Assembly (NCBI RefSeq): GCF_910592395.1
Contig: NC_088310.1
Location: forward strand, 12,099,501 to 12,163,500
Reading direction: 5' to 3'
DNA from: Lineus longissimus
Lineage: Eukaryota > Nemertea > Pilidiophora > Heteronemertea > Lineidae
DNA: 64,000 nt
How positions within the stretch are numbered: position 1 is the stretch's first letter; the number at the start of each line of letters is the position of its first letter. Below the pieces are notes generated by a model. The model saw only the letters and a program-made list of their open reading frames with translations. It had not been told where the DNA came from and ran no database searches. Positions 21,713 through 33,845 of this stretch are shown piece by piece. The position numbers and the translations under genes are program-made.

Positions 21713-24700
21713 ACGGTATGTCTTACTGCTGGTCTCTGTGTCAGTACAAACACCAGCATCACCAGTTTACACAAGTGACCCCTTTTGGTAGAATATCTAA
21801 CTAGAAATAGAAATTGGTGTCAGTGTTGTAGAAACCACAAGAACCAGCAGAATGTCTTGATTTAGGTCCCTTTTTAAAACATTGTTATCAATATCAAGAA
21901 ATACTAGAATACTGATGAAATGACGATTTTTTTATATACACAACCTTTAAAATAAGCTCCTTTAAAGGTGTTTGTGTGGACATGAAGGACTTGAAAAACT
22001 GTAAACCATGAAATTCAGATTTAGAGAACAATTGACCTGCGGGATCCAGAGACTCACTAAGCCTTTTACAATGATAAAAGTTGGATATGGCTTTACTATA
22101 TCTGACGCCGGTTATAATGGACCAGTTAGCGGTATGCTATAAGGTATTTTTCATAACGCAGTGTTAATGCTTTGATCATGCCTCGTATCGTGTGACCAGA
22201 GGGCATGATTTTGCCAACCTAAAATTACTATTGGAATGATGCATATATTTTTTATTTCGTTTAAAAATTATAATTGGTTCAAAAGTTATGTTCTCTTCTT
22301 GAATCTGTTTTTATTAGTAAGATGCTGGAAAATCATGAGGACAAACAATAGCTGTTTTAGATGTCACAAAAGGTTTGATAAGCCATAATGAGCATGCTTA
22401 TTTGGACCGTATCGAATTCAGAAATAGAGATAAAAAAACGGGATTAGTGTGACTCATGTAACCACTGAACTTGTAGAAAATGAATGTAATATATCAAGTA
22501 ATCAGTATTTATGAATACCTGGTAATATGCGTAGTTGTCATCTCATATACTACTAATCAAATCACAAATATTATAAATATGTGACATCACCGCATAAGTT
22601 AGTATATTTCCGACGTTCACAGGACGGCACTTAAATCATTATCCATTCTTGATAACCTGATTGACAACTAAATTTGGGCGAATGAGGTCCAATCCTCTAG
22701 CCACTACCGGAATTATGTAGGCATGGTATTGTGTTTTTGATTTTGTTCATATGAACGGTTATAATTTATAATTTTGATGGTGTAAGGTTGATATTAATGC
22801 AAATACATGTAATGAAATAAGATTTCGCCGTAGTTTGCGTCCGTTTTTGTGAGTGTTAACAGCGTAGTATCATTGGGGGATGTCGGAAAGATATCCGTCA
22901 GTATTCATCTTCAGTGTCTACTTTTAGGATTAGAACGAATAGAAATTGATTCCTCACTGTCAGTTTTGGCGAGGTTGTATCGTCAAACATCGCTCGATGT
23001 AGCCGCCACTTCCAAAGATTTAATAGCCGCCTGTTTTGGCTGCCTACGCTTTACTCTCAGCTCCACCGTCGTGGGGTTTAGTGAGACAACTGACTACCTC
23101 CAGTTCTGTATCTTTAAAACACTGGCAACAGCTGCAATTATTCCCAGCGGAAACAATATGATATTTAAGTAGAAGTTCCAGGTGACCTCGGGCATCCACG
23201 TGGTTTCGTTATCACAGGCTTGTAGGGTGATCGGTTGGGGTCTCCAGTTGACCTGCACTGGCTCTACGGGAGCACCACAATGGCTTTACATGGGCTTCAT
23301 CATGTCAACCAGATGTCTGTAAGTATTTGCACCGTTTTTGATTGAGGCATCCTTCTGATCGGGCCTTTTCTTGAATGAGCAGGACATGTTGGCCCTTAAT
23401 TTGGACCCGAACTTTACAAACTGAAGAACACACACAGATTTCAGACTGCAACGAAATTCTCACCAAACCTGAATGTAACTGTAGAATATTCTAGACATGT
23501 CCAAAACTACCTCAAAACACTTGCGGAAATCGTTATTAGTGATCAGCACTTAATCTCTTGCTACGATAAACGAAGTATGCAAACTTGACAAGGTTCTGAT
23601 TGACTGCTGCATGACTGCTGAACACCATTCCAATACTATAGTATATATCAGAGTCTTTCATATAAAGAGTGTGGCAACTAGGTGTACCGTGAAGCCCTTA
23701 AAAGGTAGGCTTCACGGTGTTCATAGGGTTAACTCAACTCGTTTGAAGTATACCGAACGTGCCTTATCAAGCTGTTCGCCATTGTTCTTAGCCTTGATTA
23801 ATATTATTACACATTATAAGCAGTGAGTCCAGGTGTCCGAGTCACGCGGTTCCAAGTCGGGGGATTGCGGCGACAGCAGTATTCGTCTTCCGTAATCCTG
23901 GACTCTGAGCTCGTGACTTGGCGTCTGGGTAAGCACTGGGCACGTCAGCTCTCTCTCTCTTTCCTCTCTGTTGCCAACCACCTCTGAACTAGGACTTTGA
24001 GCGTGCTCTGCCGTTAAGGATTACAAACTGATTGTGATTGTAAGTGCGAATAAACTACATGTATTCTAATTAATATTCTTGTCTTCCGGCTTCCTCTTCT
24101 ACCAGTAGTTAGTCTCTTTGCAAGTTCAGCCGGTCTACGGCAGCAGGGTTTCTGGATACCCCGTATCCAGGGACTTTGTGTACATGTACATAGGGAACGT
24201 AGGCTTCAACATCAAAGCCGCCGCCCGTTTCGGAAGACGCACGTTGGGACAGAGCTCTCTTGGGTCACGTGGTACACCCAAGCCAATTCCGCACAACTGG
24301 ACTTGGAACAATTTTCGATCAGCTGAACATCGCCGTTACAAACACTCGGTTTTAAAGCAAACGCCTGCTTCCAAGTCACTGATCTCTATAAAACTATTTA
24401 GATATAGGGCCAATTTCATAAAGGGCGTTTAGCTTAAAACAGCGTTTAACTACTGAATAGACAGATTCTGGCCCTTCATGCAAATCTTCACAGAATATGA
24501 ATAGGCCCTGAAACTGATAAGAGAGAAGTTGTACATGTCTAAACGCCTTTTATGAATTTGGGCCATAATGTTTAAGATAACATTTATATGAAAAGCGATA
24601 TGTTTCGCATTTTGCTTTTCGACAGTTTTGAGAAGAAGTGATGGCAAATTTTCGAGAAGGTTTTTTTCTACTCCACATCATCACATATTTTTATGGTTTA

Positions 24701-25599
24701 GCAGTTTAATATGTTGTTGGTGCCTAATTGACCATCTAAGGGTATCACATGGTTCCATTTGTTGTCATCTAATGGGATATTCATATCATATTAATTTTGA
24801 CCGACTATAAACTAGTTTTATAGCAGGTTTGATTTCGCGTTCACGGTAAAAACGAAAAACACATGAAAAAATGCAAAACGTCTCGTTTTTTGTGGTTAGA
24901 TGTTCACATGTTTAGAAATCCCATATCATGTCTATAATTTTTTTTCTAATTTAATGTAACTGTTTTTTAATGGGATGTTTGACAGTTCTGTGATTTTGAA
25001 GCCCAGTTTCTAGTTTATTTACATTAGAAAAATGTTCATTTCATTCCCATCGATGAGCTTTTTTTGGCACAAATACAAGGGCAAAGTGGTGTGAGGTATA
25101 CCGTTCCAAGAAGTTGAAATCGCAATTTGACTTAAACCTTACAAATGTTCATGATGTGTACATCAATCTTTGAGTAACCTCATAAGAAATAATTTATAGT
25201 ATATGTTGCCATTGATTACAACATAATTATGGATTTTTTATAACAAATTGCAAACAGATGAGAGTGCATGCCGCTTATAATTAATTGTGGTTTGATTATT
25301 GTTTGTTTGGCATTTAGCAGCTAATCAACACATCCGCCTGAATTCTTAGATCGTTCTTATTAATATAATTTATATTGTATGTATTTGTAACCCGATGAAT
25401 CATGTGTGTACCTCATGTGCAGAGTAAATATCTTTCGTTGAATATTGGTCGTTCCATTATTGTTTTGCACCTCGGCTCAGTTTTTAGCTGAATTAAAATG
25501 GGCTTCATCATGGATTCCAGTTAACTGCCCGAGAGAGCTGCTGTTGGATCAGAGGAAAATTGCCGTGACCTGACTCTTTATATGAAAGACTCTCTATAT
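21713..25599. other. Gene-poor AT-rich intergenic stretch
   Basis: Short open frames (for example 22849-23172 and 24118-24432) show no recognisable domains or splice context. One short hairpin, gtgaagcccttaaaaggtaggcttcac, lies near 23690. A CT-rich microsatellite is near 23950. A 158-bp MITE lies at 24407-24564. Otherwise I see nothing. Confidence 0.6.
24407..24564. repeat. Short MITE-like dispersed repeat, copy 1
   Basis: The ends form an inverted repeat (ggccaatttcataaagggcg near the start, its near reverse complement at the end). The body matches 39887-40050 over its whole length, including the shared blocks actactgaatagacagatt and cttcacagaatatgaatagg. It is non-coding. Two copies in 64 kb imply a high-copy family. 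Confidence 0.85.
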
Positions 25600-25600
25600 A

Positions 25601-26613
25601 TCAAGCAATGAGTGTCGATGTTCCATCCTTGATGATGAAGTCACAAAAGGATCACGCTTCAAGAACCGAGTTGTCATCGTGACTGGTGGCGCATCCGGAA
25701 TCGGTCGCGGGACAGTGGTTGAACGATTTGTCAATGATGGGGAAAAACATGTGTCTATTTTTTATTTGGATGCACACGCAGGATCTGAGTTGGCTACGCA
25801 TCTTTGTGGAGCTGGTTGTAGAGTGACATTCCACGTAGTCGACGTGTCGGATAAGACAAGATGCATTGAAGAGGTACATGCGGTAGCGGCGCAAAATGGC
25901 AGCGTCGTCCACCATCTTGTTAACAATGCTGCATACTTTGACTGGAAAGGTAAAATCTGTCAATCAGCTTCAACCTCTTCATCCGGGTAGATTCCGGAAG
26001 TGGCGGAGCGCATTGACCCCGGGGAATAGAGGTTGAATAGAGGTTGAATAAGCTTTATCTCTGCATTGTAGGCCTATAACATCTGGTTCTTTCAATATCT
26101 GCATAAATCACGAAAAACAGCATATTCCGATGAATAAATGTACTTGGTTTCGAAATATAGCAGATCGTCTTCGGGACGTCCAAATACCCCCCAAATAACC
26201 CTCAACATGTCATATTTCCTCAGTGGTTTCAGAGGAGATTACTCTCCAGACGTCAGCAGTAATAATATGTAGATGGGTTCGGTAGTGGTATATATTCCAG
26301 TTTTTTATTAAGGTTTTGGCGGATGACAAATTATTTAGGATTTTTCCAATGAGTTTATATTCGCGATTTTCATTTCTTAACGAATCGAGTAGTCGCAAAG
26401 TCCCAGGAAATGATAAATGCTTTTAACAGTTTTCGTTCTTCTGTATAGACTGTCGGGGCGATGCCCCCGGATAAGACCGCAGAGGTAAAGAAACAAGCAG
26501 CAGAGTTCCACCTGATTCGACACGTGGCCCATCCTAACGAGATTGCAAGCTTTGTCACTGCAGCGGACCATGGCGGGCCATGGCGCGATGAGTGGCGAGA
26601 GATTTGGATTTAA
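25601..26613 (+). pseudogene. Short-chain dehydrogenase/reductase, first and last parts only
   Basis: The first exon, up to a donor at 25950, encodes VVIVTGGASGIGRG, the TGxxxGxG Rossmann nucleotide-binding motif. The segment VDVSDKTRC follows, then HHLVNNAAYFDWKG, which contains the NNA block of classical SDRs. The second piece (26449-26613, after an acceptor-like ctgtatag) reads AEVKKQAAEFHLIRHVAHPN and EIASFV. This matches the P-x-EIA region near the SDR C-terminus, then a stop. The central segment with the catalytic Ser and YxxxK is absent from the 500 bp between, and the exon phases do not match. There is no in-frame ATG between the upstream stop (near 25583) and the Rossmann motif. An unseen upstream first exon is possible. 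Substrate cannot be inferred. Confidence 0.7.
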
Positions 26614-27040
26614 AAGGCTCCATGAAAGGTAGAAAGACTGAGTCGCCACTATTTCTTTTCATCTTCTTTAAATTATTGCCTGATACATCGATATGTGTTT
26701 TACAATCATAACAATGTAGGATTTCGTTAGACTACATCCTCCGTCCACGAGTCCTAATTTAAACATTGACAACCGCCTAATAAACAGGAACTATATCTGA
26801 CAAATGTTATACCTCGACTGAAAAGGAAACCCTAACAAGCCCTCCCGCTCCTTCCCTCCCTCAACACTGTCAGAATCGTTTACACATTCATGTTCATGAG
26901 CGATCCCTAAATCTGACCTTTACGATACTGGCGAAATATGTCGTGAGCCACTAAGGTCTTATCCTCATCTTTTCCAGCTACAATTCCGCTGACCTTGGTC
27001 TTGCACGTCCAAGGTGACATGGTATAGGCAGCTCTCCGAG

Positions 27041-27118
27041 TGATCTCATCCTGAGGAAATCAGGGGTTGGGCTGGAAAAGCGAACATTAACCCCTGATTT
27101 CCTCAAGATGAGAGATCA
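27041..27118. repeat. Small hairpin repeat (tgatctcatc... palindrome)
   Basis: Arms 27041-27068 and 27089-27118 are inverted repeats around gaggaaatcaggggtt. A similar atgaggaaatcc hairpin occurs at 45461-45566. Confidence 0.75.
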
Positions 27119-27153
27119 TGATTCGTTACGATTCGGTGAGAGTAAGCAGTACA

Positions 27154-27209
27154 ACCTCTCTATTGCGGACACCCATTGGACTGGGCCCAGGTGTCCGCAA
27201 TAGAGAGGT
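27154..27209. repeat. Perfect 20-bp inverted repeat, tgtccgc family
   Basis: acctctctattgcggacacc (27154-27173) and its exact reverse complement (27190-27209) flank 16 bp. The same wording (agaggtgtccgcc and variants) recurs at about 30200-30345, next to the LINE fragment. Confidence 0.85.
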
Positions 27210-27326
27210 GTCTGCAATAAAGAGCTTATGCCAAATCGTCCAATAGGTGGATTTGAAGTTCCCGCCTTGCAGGTCTTGGTTTTCTCTGTGTCGACATCTA
27301 GCGTAGAAACTTTAAACCTGTTGGCT

Positions 27327-27335
27327 GATCGGTAT
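27327..27335. repeat. Left 9-bp target-site duplication of foldback element
   Basis: gatcggtat, identical to 28701-28709. Confidence 0.88.
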
Positions 27336-28700
27336 GGTGATCACTAAATCCTAAAGGCTAGAGGGTATGGCAAGCGGAGTGTCCAGTAATTAAAAAAACC
27401 TAGTTTTATTCAAAAAAACCTGGTTTTTTACCTAATAAACTAAGTTTATTTGGAAAAAATATAAGTTTTTTTAAAACAACCTTGTTTATTAGCTAATAAA
27501 CCGAGTTTCTTTAATAAAACCAAGTTTTTTACCTAATAAACCTTGTTTCTATCCACAAATGTCAAGTTTAACAAATAAACTTGGTTTTATTCCCTAAAAT
27601 GTAAGTTTTTCATCCAGTGATAATAAACTTAGTTTTATAGCAAAGAATCTTGGTTTATTAACAATAACTGGACAAATGGCTAATAAACCTACCTTTTTAC
27701 GTAAAAAACTTGGTTTTATACAAAACAACTTAGTTTTTTGCAATAAAACCTGGTTTTATTGTAAAAATGTAGGTTGTTTTGAATAACTGGACAAACGGCG
27801 TGCAAAAACCTACTTTCTATCGAGAAACTTGTATTTTCTACCTCGCCCCATGTACACAAATCCGCGATGTTATCGGGACGAGAATGGGCAACCTCGGCAC
27901 CACGTGGTACTAATGCTGCACTGCACTGCACTCTGTAAGCTAGTTAGTGAGACTCTAACCTCATCCCAGATAACTCAATGTAGGTAGGATCGAGGTTTAA
28001 AAATGTAAGTTTTCTAATAAACCAGGTTTTTAAAAAAAAACTAGGTTTATTAGTAATAAGCTTAGTTTTTTTGAATAAACTAGGTTGTTTTGGTAATAAA
28101 CCTTGTTTTATTGAATAAATGGACATTTCTGTACAGAAACTTATATTTTATACGATTATGTGGTAAAAAACCAAGTTTTTTAGGTAATAAACCAGGTTTT
28201 TTAGCATAAAATGTTAGTTTCTGTTAAAAAACCTACTTTATTAGGAAAGAAAGTAAAAAAACTTGGTTTTATTAAAGAAACTCGGTTTATTAGCTAATAA
28301 ACAAGGTTGTTTTAAAAAAACCTATATTTTTACCAAATAAACTTAGTTAATTAGGTAAAAAACCAAGTTTTTTTGAATAAATCTAGGTTTTTTTAATTAC
28401 TGGACACTCCGCTTGCCATAAGAGGGAGGTAATTATGATCTCCACCGCCCGACCCGATGACGTCATTACCGGAATTCCGGGTGGCAACTTCTAGCTCATC
28501 GATTACTTCCAGGGCCCTCCTGTCTGACTTCACAATGCCGAAATTGCTTGTTATGAAATGGTCAAACAGAACTGAAGTTGCCGCCATTGTGATGTTAATA
28601 CTTGGGGTATTTCCCACCCGGAATTCCGGTAATGAAGTCATCGGGTCGACCTCCCTCTAGCCTTTAGGATTTTTAAATCCTAAAGGCCAGAGGGATCACC
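27336..28700. mobile_element. Foldback element of AT-rich repeats with 9-bp target duplication (Mutator-like?)
   Basis: The ends are GGTGATC... and ...GATCACC, flanked by gatcggtat at 27327-27335 and 28701-28709. Nested inverted blocks follow: aatcctaaaggctagaggg at 27347-27365 with its reverse complement at 28651-28670, and tatggcaagcggagtgtcc from 27366 with its reverse complement ending 28420. Between them lies about 1 kb of degenerate palindromic units of the type aataaacctagtttattt, interrupted by a unique segment at about 27840-28010. A further inverted pair around ccggaattccggg lies at 28470-28625. No transposase is present. A 9-bp duplication is typical of MuDR/Mutator; superfamily is inferred from that alone. 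Confidence 0.88.
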
Positions 28701-28709
28701 GATCGGTAT
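28701..28709. repeat. Right 9-bp target-site duplication of foldback element
   Basis: gatcggtat, identical to 27327-27335. Confidence 0.88.
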
Positions 28710-29117
28710 TTGCTTGTGATGTTGCGTTGAATGACGTGAGCTACTTTGGAACTCAGAGAGTGAATGATCTCTCTAGTAAAAGGTGCCCCTTTTATTGCAA
28801 AATCTCCACGACATGTCATAATGTGTGAAAAAACACTACAATTTCTGTCCATCAGCCACCTTTGTGGATGATTATTTTTTTCAAATTTTTCTACTCACGC
28901 ATATTCGCCGCAACACTGACAAAACCGCGTGGATTTATGAGTGTCCGTTGACAAAATAGGCCTATGTGATTAGTTGAAAAGATGAGTAAACAAATGCCGC
29001 GGCTTAATTAGGATACAAAAACACAATGCCATGGGGTAATTACGTTGATTAATTACGCAAATATCACACCTGTCAGGCCTACTTGATTCTCCTAGCGCAC
29101 GCGGGAAACCATTAGAA

Positions 29118-30170
29118 TAGAATAGAATAAGGTTTATTGCTCAACAAAATTACATTGCATAGAGCACAAAACTACCTATATACAATAGAAATACGAATAT
29201 ACATGCGAAGGTTTTTTAACATCAAAAAAAGAATATGAATTTGCTTACAATATGATTAGAGTAGTTGGAGAGACTTTGACAAAAAATTAGTTAGTTTTAT
29301 TAATGTATTCTTTGGCGAGTTCCAAAGTTTTACATATTTAAATAAATCGGGATATCTGTGAAAGTCGGCTGGAATGTAATTTACTCGAATTACAAGAAGG
29401 GGCATACGAGGGCGTGGTGAAATTCATCTCCAACTACTCCGAGGTTACATTAATACATGTACGTTCTAGTCGGGGGGTATTATTATATCGGCCTAATTCT
29501 ATAGGGAGTTTATGGTTGGTACATCTAAATTTACAGAGTAATATACGCTGGGCTTGAGATAGACAAAGCAAATAATTCTCAAAACCCCATGCAAACTTGA
29601 TTTCTCTGTAGATCAAACATTTTGGAGAGTTTATCAGAGTATTGCGCCATTCTTGGAGATACTGGTCCTGCAGTCGTCTTCTGACAATTTCACCGAGATA
29701 ATTAACGTTGGGGAACATCTGTGTCAGCCAGATGTCCCCGAGCCCACAAAGTTCCAAAATATTTTTGACAAACGCGACCCATTTGATATTTTGACCGTTT
29801 TGGTGTCTATGGTATGCAATTTTATACATTTTCCCGGCTATAGTTTGTTCCTGTAGGACCAGTTTCCCCCAGAATTTTACCATCTTGACTTTAACATTGA
29901 TATACAATGGAAATCTACCTAATTCTCCATATACCATTGCGTTTGGTGTTGAGCGCTTTAACTTTAGTATATACATGTATTTACAGAATAACAGGTGCAA
30001 TCTTTCTATCACATTGAGGTTCTCAAAGCCCCAAATCTCGCTACCAAAGGTCAGTATAGTAGCTACCATAGCGTCAAATAACTGTAGTGCTATATCAAGA
30101 TCTAAAGACTGTTCTTGCACTCGGTTCAATACATAAAACAATGCTTTTCTGTATAAATTGTATTTGCCTA
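29118..30170 (-). mobile_element. 5'-truncated LINE, 3' end of ORF2 and tail
   Basis: On the minus strand a 240-codon frame ends at 29434. It matches the post-RT part of ORF2 in the larger LINE at 32100-36840: ALQLFDAMVATILTFGSEIW here corresponds to the LFDKMVVPVLLYGSEAW region there. The 3' UTR ends in a polyadenylation-like caataaacc and a pentanucleotide tail (attct repeats at 29118-29130), as in RTE/CR1-type LINEs with microsatellite tails. The frame itself is open but has no catalytic core because of 5' truncation. Codons upstream of about 30170 belong to the adjoining tgtccgc repeat, not the LINE. Confidence 0.82.
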
Positions 30171-30179
30171 CTGTCCGTA

Positions 30180-30360
30180 ATTGGGAGGGAATTGGACCAA
30201 AAATTGGCCATCGCCCTGTCCGCAATTCGGAGTAGAGAGGTGTCCGCCGTACAGAGGTTTTTGTTATTGGAAATGATTTAGAAAAAATCGGGACTGGCCG
30301 GACGTGTCCGTAATGTAGAGGTGTCCGCCTGGCAGAGGTGCTCCACTAAGGGAGGTTCTA
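30180..30360. repeat. tgtccgc-type repeat cluster
   Basis: Short repeated phrases (cagaggtgtccgc, gtgtccgtaatgtagagg, gtccgcctggcagagg) recur several times. They are related to the hairpin at 27154-27209 and are probably termini of a MITE family. No gene is seen. Confidence 0.6.
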
Positions 30361-31300
30361 CTGTACCAGTTAAACATGTGTGCGGTGCATGCTTGGAAAG
30401 GACATCAATGAAACTGCGACGGATCTTGCTTACATGAAGTTCCTGGCTGGTTTGCAGTATATCTCAAAGCTATTAACCCTCTAGTTACCACCCATTGACT
30501 AAAACCTAGGAAAAATGCTAGGATAGTGCCAATATGAACCCCTCCACCCCCCTACCTCCACCCCCGAGACACCTTGGTGCGCCATCTTGAATATATGAAT
30601 ATTTGGATTTACAGATAAACAAAATGTGCTACACAGGTATCACAAATGATATCTATACTATAATGCGCGTTGTGGCCGCTAAATAGGAGGCGATTTTTGT
30701 TTCAAAATTGAGCCTTGGAAATGCGTCGAATTCTAGCAACTTTTGGCTTCATAGGTGTGGATAATAAGTAAAAGTGTCACTGAGGGTGTCATACGTCGAA
30801 TATCTTGGTGGTTTTGGAATAAATAACAACATTGTGGAGATGACGTCAACTGGAGAGCTCCAAGTAATCTCTTCGCCGAGAAGTCCATCAGTAATCTCTC
30901 TGCATTATTACCGTCACGAAAATTGCCGAGCCACCTCCCACCTCCGCTATCAACCAATCAGATGTCCTGTTCAAATGGTTCCTTCCATGCACGCATCATC
31001 CACCAATCAAAATCGACGTCACTGACGACAGCATGCAAGATGGCGGCGCCCATATCTGAAGGAAAAATGCTGCTTTTCCACCTCGAGACAGCCATTTATT
31101 CACAAATAGCTCATCTTAGGACACAATGTACCCAACGGAAGACAAGATTTACGCACACACCGGTAACTTAAACCATTCTGGCGCTAATCGCTGGCTGATA
31201 TCGAGTACATCACCAGTCTGCACCATCTTGGTTTTCCGAGAATTGGTTTAGCATTGTGGACGCCTGTACATCATGTACATCGTTACATAGTTCCGTTTTC
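30361..31300. other. Non-coding stretch
   Basis: Several overlapping short frames (30774-31171) lack domains and splice logic. No RNA gene or repeat is recognised. Confidence 0.5.
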
Positions 31301-31307
31301 AAGAAAT

Positions 31308-31700
31308 AATATGTAAAGTCACAGACTTAGTGCACCCCCCTTTATGTCGGGGGAGCTCCCCGAACCCCCCTACGAGCATATGTTAAGTGCAAGCTCTAAC
31401 AACTACAGCTGTTACAATAGGGGGGGGGGACACCCCAAAACCCCCCTCCGTCGACATAGATTTTAACCAGTGCGTTGGGGGGAAGCCCCCCCAAACCCCC
31501 CAAACCCCCCGGTGGACAGTCAACTAGCCCTTCTGTGTCATTTACGGCTGGGGGGCGACGGATGTCATCTGTACTTGTGATAGTTGTGCAAATAAAGAAT
31601 TTGAATCTGAAATTGATATTATCCAGTGCAATGGGGGAAGCCCCCCAAACCCCCCATTGCCATTTGACAGTCAATTAACCCTTCCGTGTACCCACTCACT
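31308..31700. repeat. G/C-run palindromic repeat, single arm
   Basis: The stretch aatatgtaaagtc...gggggagctcccc...gcatatgttaagtgcaagc...acagctgttacaat...ccgtcgacatag...cagtgcgttgggggg matches the arms of the foldback element at 41486-45278. A diverged partial duplicate (cagtgcaatgggggaagcc then gacagtcaattaaccc) follows at 31623-31685. It contains G-runs able to form hairpins or G-quadruplexes. It shows the arm sequence also exists alone. Confidence 0.82.
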
Positions 31701-32276
31701 GTGTGTTTTTGAGCCTATAGGCCTGCCATTATGACATCAAAATAAATTGGTTTAAATTGTCTTTGGACTTGGTTGTGACTGCCAAGTCAAGTGCCAGTGC
31801 CACAAAATGCCAAAAATAACTATTGCGAAAGGTTTTGTTATGGAAAAAGTCTCTATGTATGTTCTGAATGGTAATAATGATCAATTGAATTGGTTTACTG
31901 CTGTTAAAATTACTAAATATTGCAAGAAATTTGGGAAATTTGAAAGGAAGAATCGAAATCGTGTCTTCATTCGTGTGCGGACGCCACTGAAGCAGACGGC
32001 CGAAAGTAGTTTGTTCTCTGTCCGCTAGGGTGCAGAATCTAGATTGTGTATATTTTAATGGCGCGAAAATACAGTGCATGCTGTAATAATTTGGCTCGTA
32101 AATTTTGACGAAAAAACGTTCAAAATGGGAAGAAGTAACTATAACAATAAGAATGACCAGAAGAGAGGTATAGGTAGCAGCTTTCTATTTAGTACGCCCA
32201 AGCGACAGGACAAAGGTAAAGCTGAAAAAGAACTGATCTTTGATCGCCCCGCCCCGCCCCTGTCCCTGATGTCAAA

Positions 32277-33065
32277 ATGGACATAGGCCTGACAGTGCAT
32301 GGTGATGCATTGGGTGGTGTGCTCAGTGCATCAGGCAGCAGAGGTGATGAAGTAAACGGGACACGGTTGATCGCCAATCAAGTGGTGGCAGAGTTGAAGC
32401 CAGCCTTGAGTCAGATGATTTCCGAATCACTTGACAAAATGCTCGAGGAGAAGCTGAAGCCGGTCATTTGGGAATCAGTAGCGGAGGCTGTTGACAGGAA
32501 ATGTGATAAACTCTTGGCAGCAATTCGTGTTGGAAAGTACGGAAACGACAAACTAGAACAATATACACGCAAGGAAAGCATTCGGGTATTTCATCTTCAG
32601 GAGACTGAGGGCGAAAAGGAAGAATACCTACGTAAGAAGATCGTGGAGATTGGCCTGGCCATGGATGTTCTGGTGGTGGAAAGCGACATCTCAGTCACCC
32701 ATCGCCTTGGTAAGAAAGGGAGAACCCCTCGTCCAGTCATATGCAAATTCGTGCGAAGGAGTGTGAAGCAGGCGTTTATGTTCAACAAGAAAAATCTCAA
32801 AGCAAAGGAAAATTACAAGAACGTGTTGATTGTTGAGGACCTGACGCCACTGAGGACATCCCTCATGCGGTTCGTGAAAGAAAAGAAACTAGCCAAATAC
32901 GTTTACTCCATGGACGGTAAAATTATGTGTATTCGAGAGAAGACAATAAATGGGCAGAAAGTTGAGTCCAAGGTTTTCATTGAAAACTGTGACGACCTCT
33001 TCAAACTAGGGGTCACAAATGTCAAGTACGAGGATTTCGGAATGAACATTACAAACCGGGAATAG
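32277..33065 (+). CDS. LINE ORF1 protein (RNA-binding/chaperone type)
   Basis: 262 codons. The N-terminal third is helical and charged (ELKPALSQMISESLDKMLEE). EQYTRKESIRVFHL and SDISVTHRLGKKGRTPRP then VICKFVRRSVKQAF follow. These resemble the ORF1 RRM-like region of L1/RTE-type LINEs, which binds element RNA in the cytoplasmic RNP. An upstream open frame from ATG 32125 (rich in N, K and S) ends just after this ATG in another frame, so the real ORF1 may have begun at 32125 and been shifted near 32270. The frame shown is intact. Function is inferred from position and motif style. Confidence 0.75.
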   Translation: MDIGLTVHGDALGGVLSASGSRGDEVNGTRLIANQVVAELKPALSQMISESLDKMLEEKLKPVIWESVAEAVDRKCDKLLAAIRVGKYGNDKLEQYTRKESIRVFHLQETEGEKEEYLRKKIVEIGLAMDVLVVESDISVTHRLGKKGRTPRPVICKFVRRSVKQAFMFNKKNLKAKENYKNVLIVEDLTPLRTSLMRFVKEKKLAKYVYSMDGKIMCIREKTINGQKVESKVFIENCDDLFKLGVTNVKYEDFGMNITNRE

Positions 33066-33188
33066 GGAAACGTAGGAGGCCAAACTTCTACTGAGGGAAA
33101 TGTAGGAAATGAGAGTTTACCAGTTGCCACAACTGATGTACTTGAACATTGTTATGCGCGTGACAACAATAAAGGTTTACGGCTGTGT

Positions 33189-33845
33189 TGCTTAAATGTG
33201 TGTGGGTTAAATGCAAAAGCCCAATTCGATGAGTTTCATGATTATATAAATAAATTCGATATCTGTGTTATACAAGAATCCAAACTGAGCAGATGTGACA
33301 TTACTATTAGCGATTTCCCAGGTTTCAAAGCTTTTCATAAGATCAGGAAAACTGGTCAGGGTGGTGGACTCTCTGCTTTGATAAAAGACAATCTGTGGAA
33401 CAATAAATCTGCTGTGGTGTTAGAAACGGAAAACCAGCATGTTATGTGGATCAAAATTGACAAAGATGTTCTAAATGTGGACAAAAATTTCTATGTTGGA
33501 AATGTGTACTTACCGCCAAAGGGCTCCAGATATGCAGATTTAGAAAACTTTTTGGACATTGAAAATGACTGGATAAATATAAGTGCAAAAGAGGACGCTC
33601 TCTTGATACTGGCTGGAGACTTCAACGCCCATACAGGGTTATTGAGTGACTTGATAGAAAGGGACAAGTATGATGTAGAAGGCATTGAAATATTGAATGA
33701 TATACTTTTCTCTTATGACAACTTGAGAGATTTAGGTATTGATTTGCAACGTTATAACTCGTGTCAACAGCGTGTAAACAATTTCGGCTATAGGTTCATC
33801 GAAATGTGTAAGAACCTAAATTTGTTTGATAATTGCAAACGGTAG
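33189..33845 (+). pseudogene. LINE ORF2 endonuclease domain (frameshifted at the end)
   Basis: The frame encodes CVIQESKLS (catalytic Glu of the EEP fold), GNVYLPPKGS and LILAGDFNAHTG (the GDFN box of APE-type endonucleases). It then loses frame near 33840. The continuation at 33838-34155 carries NGRIGSDF and FSDGHCSIEF, where the final catalytic His lies. This is the nickase of target-primed reverse transcription. All motifs survive but on two frames. Confidence 0.85.

Noticed and set aside
23825-23935. tRNA-like patch (tgtccgagtcacgcggttccaagtc)
   Set aside because: It faintly resembles A and B boxes, but no cloverleaf with proper stems could be drawn. It could be a decayed tRNA-derived SINE head, but this is not supportable.
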